Assembly (NCBI RefSeq): GCF_002214605.1
Contig: NZ_CP015193.1
Coordinates: forward strand, 1-64,000
Source: Thermococcus chitonophagus
GTDB taxonomy: Archaea > Methanobacteriota_B > Thermococci > Thermococcales > Thermococcaceae
Length of the DNA: 64,000 bases
Direction of reading: 5' to 3'
Below are positions 37,937-46,641 of the stretch, piece by piece. Made by a program: the position numbers and the translations under genes. Under the pieces are notes generated by a model. The model had not been told where the DNA came from, made no database searches, and saw only the letters and a list, made by a program, of their open reading frames with translations. Numbering within the stretch: the first letter of the stretch is position 1; every line of letters starts with the position of its first letter.

Positions 37937-38681
37937 ATCATATGGAAAAATCAAAGCCCTTGACAACGTCAGTTTTACCCTCGAGAAAGGCCTTTCATAT
38001 ATACTTGGCCCCAACGGAAGTGGAAAAACAACTTTTATCAAGATAGTCAGCAATATAGTACCTCCTGACTCAGGAGAGATAAAGATACTTAAAAAACACT
38101 ATCTTAATCTCAAGCCCAACGATATATCTTTTTCTTATGAAAAAACTGTGTTCCCATCTTCAGTCAGGATCATTGACTACCTCCGCACGATTGGAGAATT
38201 TCGGGGAAATGATAACACAGATGAAATTCTCTCACTATTTGACTTAGAAGGCGTCAAAACAAAGAAATTTAGAGAACTTTCTCAAGGATACAAAAGGAGA
38301 TTTCTAGTAGCTAGTGCCTTTGTTGGCTTTCCGAAAGTGGTTTTTCTTGACGAACCTTTCAGCAATATAGATATAATCGCAAAGAAGAAAATGATGGAAA
38401 CATTTCTCGAACTAAAGAAGAAAATTAACATAATCATTGTATCTCACGTTTTCACTAGCATAGACAAAGTCGACAGCATTGTAGTTTTACACAATGGCAA
38501 AGTGATAAAAAACTTGATGAAAAAAGAATTGAAAAACATAAGTGGGTTTAGAGTAGTATTTGAAGATGGAACAGTTGTCATAAATAACATAGGAGAGATA
38601 AACAGGCTTATCTCCCAAGGTAAAAGAATATTGTCAATTGAGCCATTATCACTTGAAAAATGGTTAGCTGAGCAGTTTTAA
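37908..38681 (+). CDS. ABC transporter ATPase of the secreted-protein operon
   Basis: 257 aa from ATG 37908 (GGAGGGGGG before it). Walker A G-P-N-G-S-G-K-T-T, signature L-S-Q-G-Y-K-R-R, Walker B V-F-L-D-E-P, His in 'IIVSHVF'. The usual Q-loop glutamine is not obvious ('NDISFSYEK'), a departure seen in some exporters. A C-terminal extension (about 205-257) follows the nucleotide-binding domain. Export, immunity or efflux are all possible. The gene overlaps the small membrane protein by 29 nt. Confidence 0.88.
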   Translation: MLLECSNLSKSYGKIKALDNVSFTLEKGLSYILGPNGSGKTTFIKIVSNIVPPDSGEIKILKKHYLNLKPNDISFSYEKTVFPSSVRIIDYLRTIGEFRGNDNTDEILSLFDLEGVKTKKFRELSQGYKRRFLVASAFVGFPKVVFLDEPFSNIDIIAKKKMMETFLELKKKINIIIVSHVFTSIDKVDSIVVLHNGKVIKNLMKKELKNISGFRVVFEDGTVVINNIGEINRLISQGKRILSIEPLSLEKWLAEQF

Positions 38682-38689
38682 ATAAAATG

Positions 38690-40960
38690 CTAGCCCTCTT
38701 CCCTGTATGGTGCCGTAATAACTTTTCTAATTTCCCTCGCTATCTTTTCTCCTATTCCATCGACTTTCATCAATTCAGCCTCACTCGCAGTAAAAACTCT
38801 CTCAACGGTACCAAAATGCCTAAGCAACCTTTTCGCTAGTGTGGCTGAAACATGGGGTAGCCCTTCAACTATGAGCCTCTGCCTCTCGGCCAACGTTAAT
38901 GCCTTTTTCTCGCTCCTTATCCTTACCTCCTTCTCTTTCTCCTCCTGCTCTCTCTTTGCTATCAGGAATATGTATTGAGCTGTTTCCTCCGGATTAGAGG
39001 AGAATATTACCGGAACCCCAAAGTCAACTGTTACAGCAGCAATTGCACCCCTTATCGCATTTGGATGAACGTTCCTTATCCCATAGAGCTGGCCCTCAAC
39101 AATCACTATGGGTCTGGGGTAGGCCTCTTTAAGCCTCTTAACTTGATCGAATAGCCTGCCGTCTATGATAGACTGAATAAAATCATTAGCCGACTTCCTC
39201 TCTATCGCGACGTCCTCACTAACTATATAATCCCCAACATCCAGAGTTTTGAACTCAAGCTTCACCCCTAAAGTTTTCAGCCTCTTCACTACCTCACTCC
39301 TCAACTCTCTACTATCAACCACGACCTTAATCCCTCTCCTCTCTTCCTTAACTTTCTCCCCTCTGGTCTCTCCGCGAGAGAGCCATGCTTCAAGCCCTTT
39401 CTTTTCGCTCCTCTGGACGAACGTTTCGAGGGAGGTTTGCTTCTGCCTCTTTATCATCTGGCTTACCTTCTTTATAGTCTCCTGCATAACCTTCTCCTTC
39501 TGCCTTGAGCTCCAGTAGTAGGCTTCATCCCTCGTCCCTTTGGCCATTAAGATTACTACCCTACCTGGCCTGTGCCTTCCAGTCCTTCCTCTTCTCTGTA
39601 TGCTCCTTATTGCAGAAGGAACGGGCTCGTAAAACACCACAAGGTCAACCTCAGGAACATCAAGTCCTTCCTCACCCACGCTCGTTGCAACTAAAACGTT
39701 GAACTCCCCCCTTGCAAAGGCGTCAAGAACTAGCTTTTGCTCCCTCTGGCTCATTCCCCTATCGTTTTCCTTGCTTGCTTGGCCCACAAACCTCTTCACT
39801 TTAAGGCCTTCCCTGCTTAACTCCTCCACAAGCTTCTTTGCTGTCTCCCTGTAGTTCGTGAAGACTATTATCTTTGAATTTAACTTTTTCTCAATCTGCT
39901 CATTTATTAGCTCTTTAAGCTTGTCAATTTTTGGATGATCGAGTCCAAGCTCCCTAGCTTGGACGAGCAGGCTTATTGCTTTCTTCATTCTTTTATCGGA
40001 AAACAGCTCTTTGCTAGCTTTCGTCGATCCCGACCTCGCCTCTTCATAGAGCTTCTTAAGGTAAGCCCTTAGTGCCGATAAACCCTGGGTTTCCAACAGC
40101 TCTATGGCATGATGGAGCTTTAAGGCCATTGCATGGAACAGAAGGTACTTCCTTAAATCGTGATTGCCCTTGGCCATTTCCTCGTTTATTATCTGCCCAG
40201 CCCTCAGAATCTCCTTTTTAGGTATATCGGGAGAGGATGAATCTATAAGGGCAGCCTCAGCCAAGGGTTTTAGAGCATCCTTAAGCATTTCTCTTAACAG
40301 CTTCCTAACTTCCTTATATAGCTCAGGGAGATCAACCCTAATCCACTCAAACTTTATCCCCTGGACGTAAGGCTTAACATCGGGAGAGCTTTCCGAACGG
40401 TACTCAACATGCTCTATTCCTAGATTGTTCAGGACTTCCATAATTTTCTCAGGAGTGCTCCCAGGGGAAGCAGTTAACCCTATAACAAGAGGATTTCTAG
40501 CCTGCTCCCTGTATTCCTTGGCTATATAAACATAGGCATAGTTGCCCACTGCCCTGTGGGCTTCATCGAATACCAACAGAACTACATCCTCCAGACTTAT
40601 CCTTCCAACGAGGAGGTCGTTTTCAATAGTTTGCGGAGTTGCCACTATTACTTTGGCCCTAGCCCAAGCCCTCTGCCTCTCGCTTGGACTTATCTCACCC
40701 GTAAGGGCAACTATCTTATCATGGGGCAGGTTGAAGAACTTCCTGAACGTTTCAGCATGCTGAAGGACGAGTGGCTTAGTTGGAGCCAGCATTAGAACCT
40801 TGCCACCGTACTTGCTTAGCCTGTAGTCGGCGATCATCATCGCTATTATGGTCTTACCTAAACCCGTGGGAAGGACTATTAGGCAGTTCCGCTCCTTACA
40901 TTTTGCGTATATGACCTCCTGATAGAGCCTCGGTTGGAGTAGTTCCTTTTTCAGGTACAT
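38690..40960 (-). CDS. hef: Hef: archaeal fork-structure helicase/nuclease
   Basis: 756 aa. SF2 helicase domains (about 1-480) with Walker A 'LPTGLGKT', D-E-A-H box 'LLVFDEAHRA' and motif VI 'QRRGRTGRHRPG'; ERCC4-type nuclease (about 540-680) with V-A-I-E-R-K-S-A-N-D; C-terminal tandem helix-hairpin-helix ('LPHVSATLAKRLLRHFG', 'KVDGIGEKIAREIRKV'). Hef processes stalled replication forks (XPF/FANCM homologue). Starts 4 bp after the phosphatase stop, so probably in its operon. Confidence 0.96.
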   Translation of the reverse strand: MYLKKELLQPRLYQEVIYAKCKERNCLIVLPTGLGKTIIAMMIADYRLSKYGGKVLMLAPTKPLVLQHAETFRKFFNLPHDKIVALTGEISPSERQRAWARAKVIVATPQTIENDLLVGRISLEDVVLLVFDEAHRAVGNYAYVYIAKEYREQARNPLVIGLTASPGSTPEKIMEVLNNLGIEHVEYRSESSPDVKPYVQGIKFEWIRVDLPELYKEVRKLLREMLKDALKPLAEAALIDSSSPDIPKKEILRAGQIINEEMAKGNHDLRKYLLFHAMALKLHHAIELLETQGLSALRAYLKKLYEEARSGSTKASKELFSDKRMKKAISLLVQARELGLDHPKIDKLKELINEQIEKKLNSKIIVFTNYRETAKKLVEELSREGLKVKRFVGQASKENDRGMSQREQKLVLDAFARGEFNVLVATSVGEEGLDVPEVDLVVFYEPVPSAIRSIQRRGRTGRHRPGRVVILMAKGTRDEAYYWSSRQKEKVMQETIKKVSQMIKRQKQTSLETFVQRSEKKGLEAWLSRGETRGEKVKEERRGIKVVVDSRELRSEVVKRLKTLGVKLEFKTLDVGDYIVSEDVAIERKSANDFIQSIIDGRLFDQVKRLKEAYPRPIVIVEGQLYGIRNVHPNAIRGAIAAVTVDFGVPVIFSSNPEETAQYIFLIAKREQEEKEKEVRIRSEKKALTLAERQRLIVEGLPHVSATLAKRLLRHFGTVERVFTASEAELMKVDGIGEKIAREIRKVITAPYREEG

Positions 40961-40964
40961 CCTA

Positions 40965-41729
40965 TCACTTCTTCAGTACTGTAAGAACGGTGTTTAATAA
41001 GTCCTCACTATTGACCGCTATCACCTCAAGCTTTTCCGTTGCGCTGAAAGAAACCTCTATGTCCCTACCCTCAGAGTCCTTAACTAACGCTCCAGCTTCC
41101 CTTGCTATTATGGCCCCAGCAGCTATATCGGTTGGCCTGACGTATTTCCTTATGTCTATAACCCCATCTAAAGCCCCCATCGCTAAGTATGCTAGCTCAA
41201 GGGCTATAGCCCCTAAAGTTCTCGTTCTCTTCACCTTGTTCACGAGTTCTATTCCTCTACCTCTAGTGTAGAAGCTTATTGCGGGCTTTTCCTTTGGTTC
41301 CCTAACCCTAATTTTTCTGCCGTTTAGATATGCACCTTCCCCAGGGATGCCCTCAAATAACCTGTCCATTACGGGCTCATATATGAAGGCATATATTGGT
41401 TCTTTTCCCTTGAATATCGCAACGCTTACTGCAAAGAAGGGTATCCCTGCTATAAAGTTATAAGATCCATCAAGTGGATCAACTAAAACAGTATATTCAC
41501 TTCCTTGATCAATAACGCCTATCTCTTCACTAACTATATTAACTCCTAACTTTCTGAGCTTCGCGAGTATTGAGTCTTCAGCAACCTTGTCTATCAACTT
41601 AGTCTCATCCCCACTAGGACTTATTGCAATGGTCTTAGATGCCCTAGGATCTCCAAACAGGGGCATTACATTAGCTTCAACTTCATGAATTATATCAATA
41701 GCAACTTTTCTCCACCACTTCACGTTCAT
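40965..41729 (-). CDS. suhB: Bifunctional inositol monophosphatase / fructose-1,6-bisphosphatase (class IV)
   Basis: 254 aa. Metal sites: Glu in 'VSEEIG', 'VDPLDGSYNF' (D-P-L-D-G), and Asp in 'RPTDIAAGAIIAREAG'. Archaeal proteins of this family hydrolyse both myo-inositol phosphate (for di-myo-inositol phosphate osmolyte) and fructose bisphosphate. ATG start 2 bp after the DUF63 gene stop; operon with DUF63 and hef. Confidence 0.9.
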   Translation of the reverse strand: MNVKWWRKVAIDIIHEVEANVMPLFGDPRASKTIAISPSGDETKLIDKVAEDSILAKLRKLGVNIVSEEIGVIDQGSEYTVLVDPLDGSYNFIAGIPFFAVSVAIFKGKEPIYAFIYEPVMDRLFEGIPGEGAYLNGRKIRVREPKEKPAISFYTRGRGIELVNKVKRTRTLGAIALELAYLAMGALDGVIDIRKYVRPTDIAAGAIIAREAGALVKDSEGRDIEVSFSATEKLEVIAVNSEDLLNTVLTVLKK

Positions 41730-41731
41730 AA

Positions 41732-42535
41732 CTAAGCCCCCAAGAGCATTCTCAACAGATTCCTAGTTCCTGGAGCAAAGCCCAGGATGAATATCACCAT
41801 CCTAATGAAATCTAACAGTTCTCTATCTTCTCCTTCCTCTTCAAGTTTTTTCATTATCCAAAGGGCAAGATATAGGACTGTGAATTTAAGCAGGTACATC
41901 ACGGCGGCCGTTCCGGTTAGGCCTATCAAAAGCCTAGGCAAAACATGCTGCTCCCAATAACCCATGAAGTCTACTCCAACGAAGGTTGTCGTTGCATCGT
42001 AGAAGTGAACGTAAAAGAGGTAAGAGTTCTCCCTGACTATCGACAGTTTCTTTGTCATCAGGTAAATTGCAAGCTCGGCCAGTATCAAGAAGGGAATGAA
42101 ATACTTCAAAACGGTAAAGTTGAAGTGCATCTTTTCAAGATTCGCCCCCATAGCCGCAAAATCTACCATAACGAGGCCCCAGCCAAACCAAAGAAACACG
42201 CCTCTCCAGTCCTTAAAGAACTTCTTGGATATTATCAGGGCAGGGAATGCTATGGAGAACACCAAAAAGTATATCCCTGGGGAGACCGTTATGTAAGTCC
42301 TGGGATAAACGCCAGCATCAGTTAAAGCCCTCGTGAATGCCCCAAACACCATGTAGGGGATTAAAGCCCTAAAGAAAGCCTTGTCTATTTTTATTTTCAT
42401 CTTTTTGAGAACCTTGTACACAATGAGCGTTGCTATTCCCAGGATTATTGCATAAACGAGAGTGTTAACAGGGTTATAACCGGTATTATATTTTATCGGA
42501 TTTACGAAGTATTTTTCAAAGAACTCTTTTAGCAT
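41732..42535 (-). CDS. DUF63-family polytopic membrane protein
   Basis: 267 aa with about seven membrane helices ('LVYAIILGIATLIVYKVL', 'YMVFGAFTRALTDAGVYP', 'LTVSPGIYFLVFSIAF' and later ones). The motif 'GAFTRALTDAGVYPRTYI' marks archaeal DUF63, whose function is unknown. First gene of the DUF63 - phosphatase - hef operon. A TATA-like CATAAATCTTTTTAA (minus) lies at about 42560-42580, inside the EF-2 3' end. Confidence 0.8.
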   Translation of the reverse strand: MLKEFFEKYFVNPIKYNTGYNPVNTLVYAIILGIATLIVYKVLKKMKIKIDKAFFRALIPYMVFGAFTRALTDAGVYPRTYITVSPGIYFLVFSIAFPALIISKKFFKDWRGVFLWFGWGLVMVDFAAMGANLEKMHFNFTVLKYFIPFLILAELAIYLMTKKLSIVRENSYLFYVHFYDATTTFVGVDFMGYWEQHVLPRLLIGLTGTAAVMYLLKFTVLYLALWIMKKLEEEGEDRELLDFIRMVIFILGFAPGTRNLLRMLLGA

Positions 42536-42586
42536 TCGACCACCAATAGGAAGGAGATAAGAGAATTAAAAAGATTTATGAAGGAA

Positions 42587-44785
42587 TCAGAACATTGGAC
42601 AGACATCCTTCTCTGTTGGAGGCTCTGGATTGAGGCCCTTCCTCTGCCTGATCTGTCTTATGATCTGCTGGGCAAGCTCGTTAGGCACCTTCTTGAATCC
42701 AGCATGCTCAGTGCTCCATAATGCTCTACCGCTCGTTGCGCTCCTTATTGCGCCAGCAAATCCAAACATCTCAGCTACTGGGGCCTCTGCGATGATCGTC
42801 ATGACCTCTCCTTCCTGCCTCATGTCAACGAGCTGACCTCTCCTCTGGCTGATCTCCCTGCTAACGGCACCCATGTACTCATATGGAATGTTTATGATGA
42901 CTTTCTGGTAGGGCTCGTAGAGGACTGGACCGGCCTTCATCATTGCACAGTGAATTGCTGTCCTTATAGCCGGGTAGATCTGGGCCGGACCTCTGTGGAC
43001 GTTGTCCTCGTGAACCTGGGCATCGAGCAGCCTAACGATGACCTTCATTACTGGCTCCCTAGCGAGTGGGCCCTCATCCATGGCCTGGTGGAATCCATCT
43101 ATTAGGAGATCCATAACCTCGTTAAGGTACTGGATACCCTTGGTGTTGTCGAGGAACATGTTACCGTTGTAAACGTCAACGATACCCCTCGCGATCTCAT
43201 AGTCCATACCGAGCTCAGCCAACTTCTTGGCAACTTCCTTCGGGTTCTTGATCCTGCCCTCCGGGATGATTCCCTCCTTGATTGCATTGTAGATCTCATC
43301 GGGCATTGGTTCAACCACGATGTAGAACCTGTTGTGCTTGTTTGGTGACTTACCTTCAACCATTGGACTTGGCTTAGTTATGCTCTCCCTGTAAACTACA
43401 ATTGGCTCTGAGACCTCTATGTCAATTCCCCAGTCCCTCTTGAGCTTGTGGAGCTTGACCTCGAGGTGGAGCTCACCCATACCGCTGAGGAGGTGCTGGC
43501 CAGTCTCCTCGTCGATCTTAACGTGGAGCGTTGGGTCTTCCTTAGCCAACTGCCTCAAAGCTTCAATGAGCCTTGGAAGATCCTTAACGTTCTTAGCCTC
43601 AATTGCAACGGTAACTACAGGTTCGCTGACGTAGTGAAGTGCCTCGAATGGTTCAATTGGCTCCTGAGCTACAGTCTCACCGGCCATTGCATCCCTCAAA
43701 CCTGTAACCGCAACGATGTTCCCTGCAGGAACTGCATCCATGTTGATCCTCTCTGGACCCATGTAGATACCGACCTGCTGGATCCTAGCCTTCCTCTTGC
43801 TGTTGATTAGGTAAACCTCCATACCGCTCTTCACGGTTCCGCTCCAGACTCTACCCGTTGCAACCTCTCCAGCATGCTTGTCAATGATAATCTTGGTAAC
43901 AACCATGACCATCTTACCCTTCGGATCACAGTTGAGCATCGCTTGACCAATTTCGCTGTTAATGTCTCCCTGCCAGAGGTGCGGAATTCTGTACTTCTGG
44001 GCCTCAATTGGGTTTGGCAAGTGCCTAACGACCATATCGAGAACCACAACGTGGAGCGGGGCCTTCTGCCTCAGGGTCTTGTTATCTCCCTTTAGCGTGA
44101 GGTCAATTATCTCGTTGAACTTAACCCCAGTCCTCTGCATGAATGGAACGCTCAGAGCCCAGTTATAGTATGCTGAACCAAAGGCAACGCTACCATCCTC
44201 AACCTTAACCATCCACTTCTTCTTGTATTCTTCAGGAGCGTATCTCTGGATAAGCCTGTTAACGTCCATGATTATCTTTGAAAACCTCTCCATCATCTGC
44301 TGTGGAGTGAGCTTAAGCTCCTTGATCAACCTGTCAACCTTGTTAATGAATAGAACTGGCTTGACGTACTCCCTCAATGCTTGCCTTACAACGGTTTCAG
44401 TCTGAGGCATGACCCCTTCAACCGCATCAACTACAATGATAACTCCGTCGATTGCTCTCATTGCTCTCGTAACGTCACCACCGAAGTCAACGTGTCCTGG
44501 GGTATCAATGAGGTTAATCAGATAATCCTTGCCCTCATAGTTGTGAACCATTGAGACGTTTGCCGCGTTAATGGTAATACCCCTAGCCTGCTCCTGCTCG
44601 TCGAAGTCGAGAACGAGCTGCTTTCCTGCGAGCTCCTCACTGATCATTCCAGCTCCAGCCAGGAGGTTATCGCTCAGTGTGGTTTTACCATGGTCAATGT
44701 GAGCGGCTATACCAATATTTCTAATCCTTTCAGGCTGGAGCATGAGCTCCTTAATCTTTGCGATCATTTCCTCTCTCCTACCCAT
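42587..44785 (-). CDS. fusA: Elongation factor 2
   Basis: 732 aa from ATG 44785, after GGTGGTGG. Translocase GTPase of the ribosome: G1 [10 protein letters not shown]3 D-T-P-G-H-V-D-F, G4 N-K-V-D, and the diphthamide loop '[18 protein letters not shown]' with the modified His near residue 600. Full archaeal length. Own promoter GCTTTATAACC (minus) near 44833-44843. Confidence 0.98.
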   Translation of the reverse strand: MGRREEMIAKIKELMLQPERIRNIGIAAHIDHGKTTLSDNLLAGAGMISEELAGKQLVLDFDEQEQARGITINAANVSMVHNYEGKDYLINLIDTPGHVDFGGDVTRAMRAIDGVIIVVDAVEGVMPQTETVVRQALREYVKPVLFINKVDRLIKELKLTPQQMMERFSKIIMDVNRLIQRYAPEEYKKKWMVKVEDGSVAFGSAYYNWALSVPFMQRTGVKFNEIIDLTLKGDNKTLRQKAPLHVVVLDMVVRHLPNPIEAQKYRIPHLWQGDINSEIGQAMLNCDPKGKMVMVVTKIIIDKHAGEVATGRVWSGTVKSGMEVYLINSKRKARIQQVGIYMGPERINMDAVPAGNIVAVTGLRDAMAGETVAQEPIEPFEALHYVSEPVVTVAIEAKNVKDLPRLIEALRQLAKEDPTLHVKIDEETGQHLLSGMGELHLEVKLHKLKRDWGIDIEVSEPIVVYRESITKPSPMVEGKSPNKHNRFYIVVEPMPDEIYNAIKEGIIPEGRIKNPKEVAKKLAELGMDYEIARGIVDVYNGNMFLDNTKGIQYLNEVMDLLIDGFHQAMDEGPLAREPVMKVIVRLLDAQVHEDNVHRGPAQIYPAIRTAIHCAMMKAGPVLYEPYQKVIINIPYEYMGAVSREISQRRGQLVDMRQEGEVMTIIAEAPVAEMFGFAGAIRSATSGRALWSTEHAGFKKVPNELAQQIIRQIRQRKGLNPEPPTEKDVCPMF

Positions 44786-44883
44786 TTCCACCACCCTCGA
44801 TGAGCTTGCTCGGGTTTACTTAAAAGGTAGGGTTATAAAGCTTTTCCCAACTGTTAAAAGCTTTTTAGTTTTATGCCGACGCC

Positions 44884-44915
44884 ATGCCATAGGCTGGATC
44901 AAATGTCTATGGCAT
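44884..44915. repeat. 9-bp inverted repeat at the end of pcc1
   Basis: ATGCCATAG (44884-44892) and CTATGGCAT (44907-44915) can form a stem with a 14-nt loop, spanning the pcc1 stop codon. On the minus strand a T-rich stretch follows about 10 nt later (AAAACTAAAAAGC), so it may affect termination or read-through to EF-2. Confidence 0.4.
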
Positions 44916-45147
44916 CCATCGCAACTTTAATCCACCGCAAGTAAGAGTTTACGGTTCCGCGCATGGCAGAAGAGTCAGTTGCTTTTATGTCAATAACGAT
45001 CTTTTTTCCCTCAAGCTCAAACTTTATCTCGCTTCTCCTGTAGGGGACGCTCAAATGCTCGTAAAGAACGGCTTCATAAACAACCTTTGCAACCTCTTCA
45101 GAAGAAAACTCAATCACGATCCTTCCTCTTACCCTCTTTGCCTTCAC
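44899..45147 (-). CDS. pcc1: KEOPS complex subunit Pcc1
   Basis: 82 aa from GTG 45147, placed 5 nt after AGGAGG; an ATG ten codons upstream would give a Gly-rich tail lacking a ribosome site. Small alpha/beta protein: 'RGRIVIEFSSEEVAKVVYEAVLYEH' and 'DSSAMRGTVNSYLRWIKVAMD' are the Pcc1 hallmarks. Pcc1 dimerises and binds Kae1 in the complex that makes t6A37 in tRNA. It overlaps the Brix gene by 38 nt. Confidence 0.9.
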   Translation of the reverse strand: MKAKRVRGRIVIEFSSEEVAKVVYEAVLYEHLSVPYRRSEIKFELEGKKIVIDIKATDSSAMRGTVNSYLRWIKVAMDAIDI

Positions 45148-45781
45148 TTTCCCTCCTCCTAGGAACTTTAATCCCAAGAGCCTCCTTATAATCCCATCTT
45201 CTCCCGTCCTCCATTATCCATATCTTAACGTTGATTAATGGGCCGACCGGCCTGTCCTTCGTAACGTCAAGCCTGTAGAAGTTTATCGACATTCCCCTTG
45301 GATGCCTCTCTATAACGGCGAGAACATCCGTGTTGTAGCGGTCGGCTATCGAGATTAAACTTTTATCTCCTCTAGGGACGAACTTTCCAGTTGTGAGCTC
45401 AGCAAAAACTTGGGCAAAGGCCAAATGATCTAAACCAACTCTCTTAGCCGTTGTAACGATGAGTGGCATGTCCTCCCTTATCGGATTCAAACCCTTAAAC
45501 CCCATCTCCCTCTGAAGCTTTATGCCATGGAGGTATAGATAGCCAAGATAACCCCAGTCTTCAGGATCAACCTTAATGAACGTCATCTTCAATGGATTGC
45601 CCTTCCAAACGTTGAGAATTAGCAACCTCTCATAACCCCTATCGTAAGCCTCCATTAAAAGCTCCTGGATTGTCTTTTTCCCTCTAGTTATGTATAGAGA
45701 ATTAGGGAAAACTCTCTCCAGGTCATGACCAAAGCTCCTGGTTCTCCTCGTAGGTCTGTGTGATGTGGTGATAAGCATCAT
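45110..45781 (-). CDS. Brix-domain ribosome biogenesis protein (Imp4-like)
   Basis: 223 aa. 'LITTSHRPTRRTRSFGHDLERVFPNSLYITRGKKTIQELL' is the archaeal Brix/Imp4 start (sigma70-like motif); a basic tail 'RRRESEGKEGKRKDRD' ends it. Such proteins bind pre-rRNA. Two adjacent ATGs (45781, 45778) may serve as start. Part of the eL43 - Rpo12 - Brix - Pcc1 order common in archaea. Confidence 0.9.
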   Translation of the reverse strand: MMLITTSHRPTRRTRSFGHDLERVFPNSLYITRGKKTIQELLMEAYDRGYERLLILNVWKGNPLKMTFIKVDPEDWGYLGYLYLHGIKLQREMGFKGLNPIREDMPLIVTTAKRVGLDHLAFAQVFAELTTGKFVPRGDKSLISIADRYNTDVLAVIERHPRGMSINFYRLDVTKDRPVGPLINVKIWIMEDGRRWDYKEALGIKVPRRRESEGKEGKRKDRD

Positions 45782-45825
45782 AGCTAATCCCTTCGAAGTT
45801 AAAGAGAAGAGGTTAAAAAGCTTAG

Positions 45826-45975
45826 CTAGATAGCCTTTACCCTTCTCGGAACCTTGGGCCTTGGCTTGTAAAGTATCTTGCTACCGCAGTAAGGGCAACG
45901 AAGGTCCCTAGTGATGGATAGATCGAGCTTTACCTCCTTTCCACACTTAGCACACCTGTATATAGCCTCAACCAT
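45826..45975 (-). CDS. rpo12: RNA polymerase subunit Rpo12 (RpoP)
   Basis: 49 aa, below the usual ORF size cut-off. Translation on the minus strand starts M-V-E-A-I-Y-R-C-A-K-C-G-K-E-V and continues with L-R-C-P-Y-C-G-S-K-I-L-Y-K-P-R-P, ending R-V-K-A-I. The two C-x-x-C pairs bind one zinc. Sequence and length match archaeal Rpo12 (eukaryotic Rpb12/ABC10-alpha). It starts 6 bp after the eL43 stop and is followed by the Brix gene. Confidence 0.95.
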   Translation of the reverse strand: MVEAIYRCAKCGKEVKLDLSITRDLRCPYCGSKILYKPRPKVPRRVKAI

Positions 45976-45981
45976 GAGGCA

Positions 45982-46233
45982 TCACTCTGTTACTCTCTTC
46001 GCAACCTTACCAGCTGGGGTAACCGGAAGGTAAGCTCCTCCGGCAAAGATAGCTCCACACTTCTTGCACTGCCATATTCCAGTGCTAATTCTCTTCACTG
46101 CCCTTCTTCCACAGACTGGACAGACATGTTTCTGCCTCATCTTTGCCTCTACTGCCGCAACCCTTCTCCTGATCTTGAGACCATACCTAGGCCCGAACCT
46201 TCCAGCTGAACCTACCTTTTTGGTGCCGCTCAT
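45982..46233 (-). CDS. rpl37ae: Ribosomal protein eL43 (L37Ae)
   Basis: 83 aa from ATG 46233 (GGGTGATG upstream). Starts [18 protein letters not shown]; zinc finger C-P-V-C-G ... C-K-K-C-G. Large ribosomal subunit protein; first gene of the eL43 - rpo12 - Brix - pcc1 operon. Confidence 0.97.
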   Translation of the reverse strand: MSGTKKVGSAGRFGPRYGLKIRRRVAAVEAKMRQKHVCPVCGRRAVKRISTGIWQCKKCGAIFAGGAYLPVTPAGKVAKRVTE

Positions 46234-46290
46234 GAGCATCACCCCATTATCGTGAGCTGAAGGGTGTAGGGGGAGTAGGCTTTATAAAGT

Positions 46291-46641
46291 TTAAGCATCC
46301 CTCGTGACCACTATCTTCACTCCTTCGAATTCTGCAATCACGTCACCAACCCTAACCGGTGCCTTCACCTTAATCCCTGCCAAGAATTTCATGAGCTCAG
46401 GAATCTTGTCCTTTGGTACTGGCTTCTCTGTTTTAACGCTGACCGTAGGCAGTCTTCCTCCTTCCACAGGAATAACGCTCATCACAATCCTTTTGGGGTT
46501 AGTAACTTCTTCAATGGCCCATTCTTTTCCCCTGGGGCAGGTATAGCCTTTTACATTCTTGACCTCACCATTTTCAACTTCAACCTCAATCGTACAACTT
46601 AAGGGACAGACTATACACGTGAAACGGTAAACCTTACTCAT
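46291..46641 (-). CDS. DUF1667-family Fe-S/zinc protein, partner of the glycerol 3-phosphate oxidoreductase
   Basis: 116 aa. N-terminal 'FTCIVCPLSCTIEVEVENGEVKNVKGYTCPRG' has C-x-x-C, then C and a later C-P-R-G, as in the domain that binds Fe-S in molybdopterin-type enzymes. The family (COG3862) is co-encoded with GlpA-like and NADH oxidase-like genes. The start overlaps the upstream gene by 8 nt. In Thermococcus a similar trio forms a G3P dehydrogenase/NADH oxidase complex, which I infer here. Confidence 0.85.
   Translation of the reverse strand: MSKVYRFTCIVCPLSCTIEVEVENGEVKNVKGYTCPRGKEWAIEEVTNPKRIVMSVIPVEGGRLPTVSVKTEKPVPKDKIPELMKFLAGIKVKAPVRVGDVIAEFEGVKIVVTRDA

Noticed and set aside
42587-44785. 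Long open frames opposite EF-2 (for example 43448-43810)
   Set aside because: Shadows of a codon-biased gene; no ribosome sites or protein-like composition.
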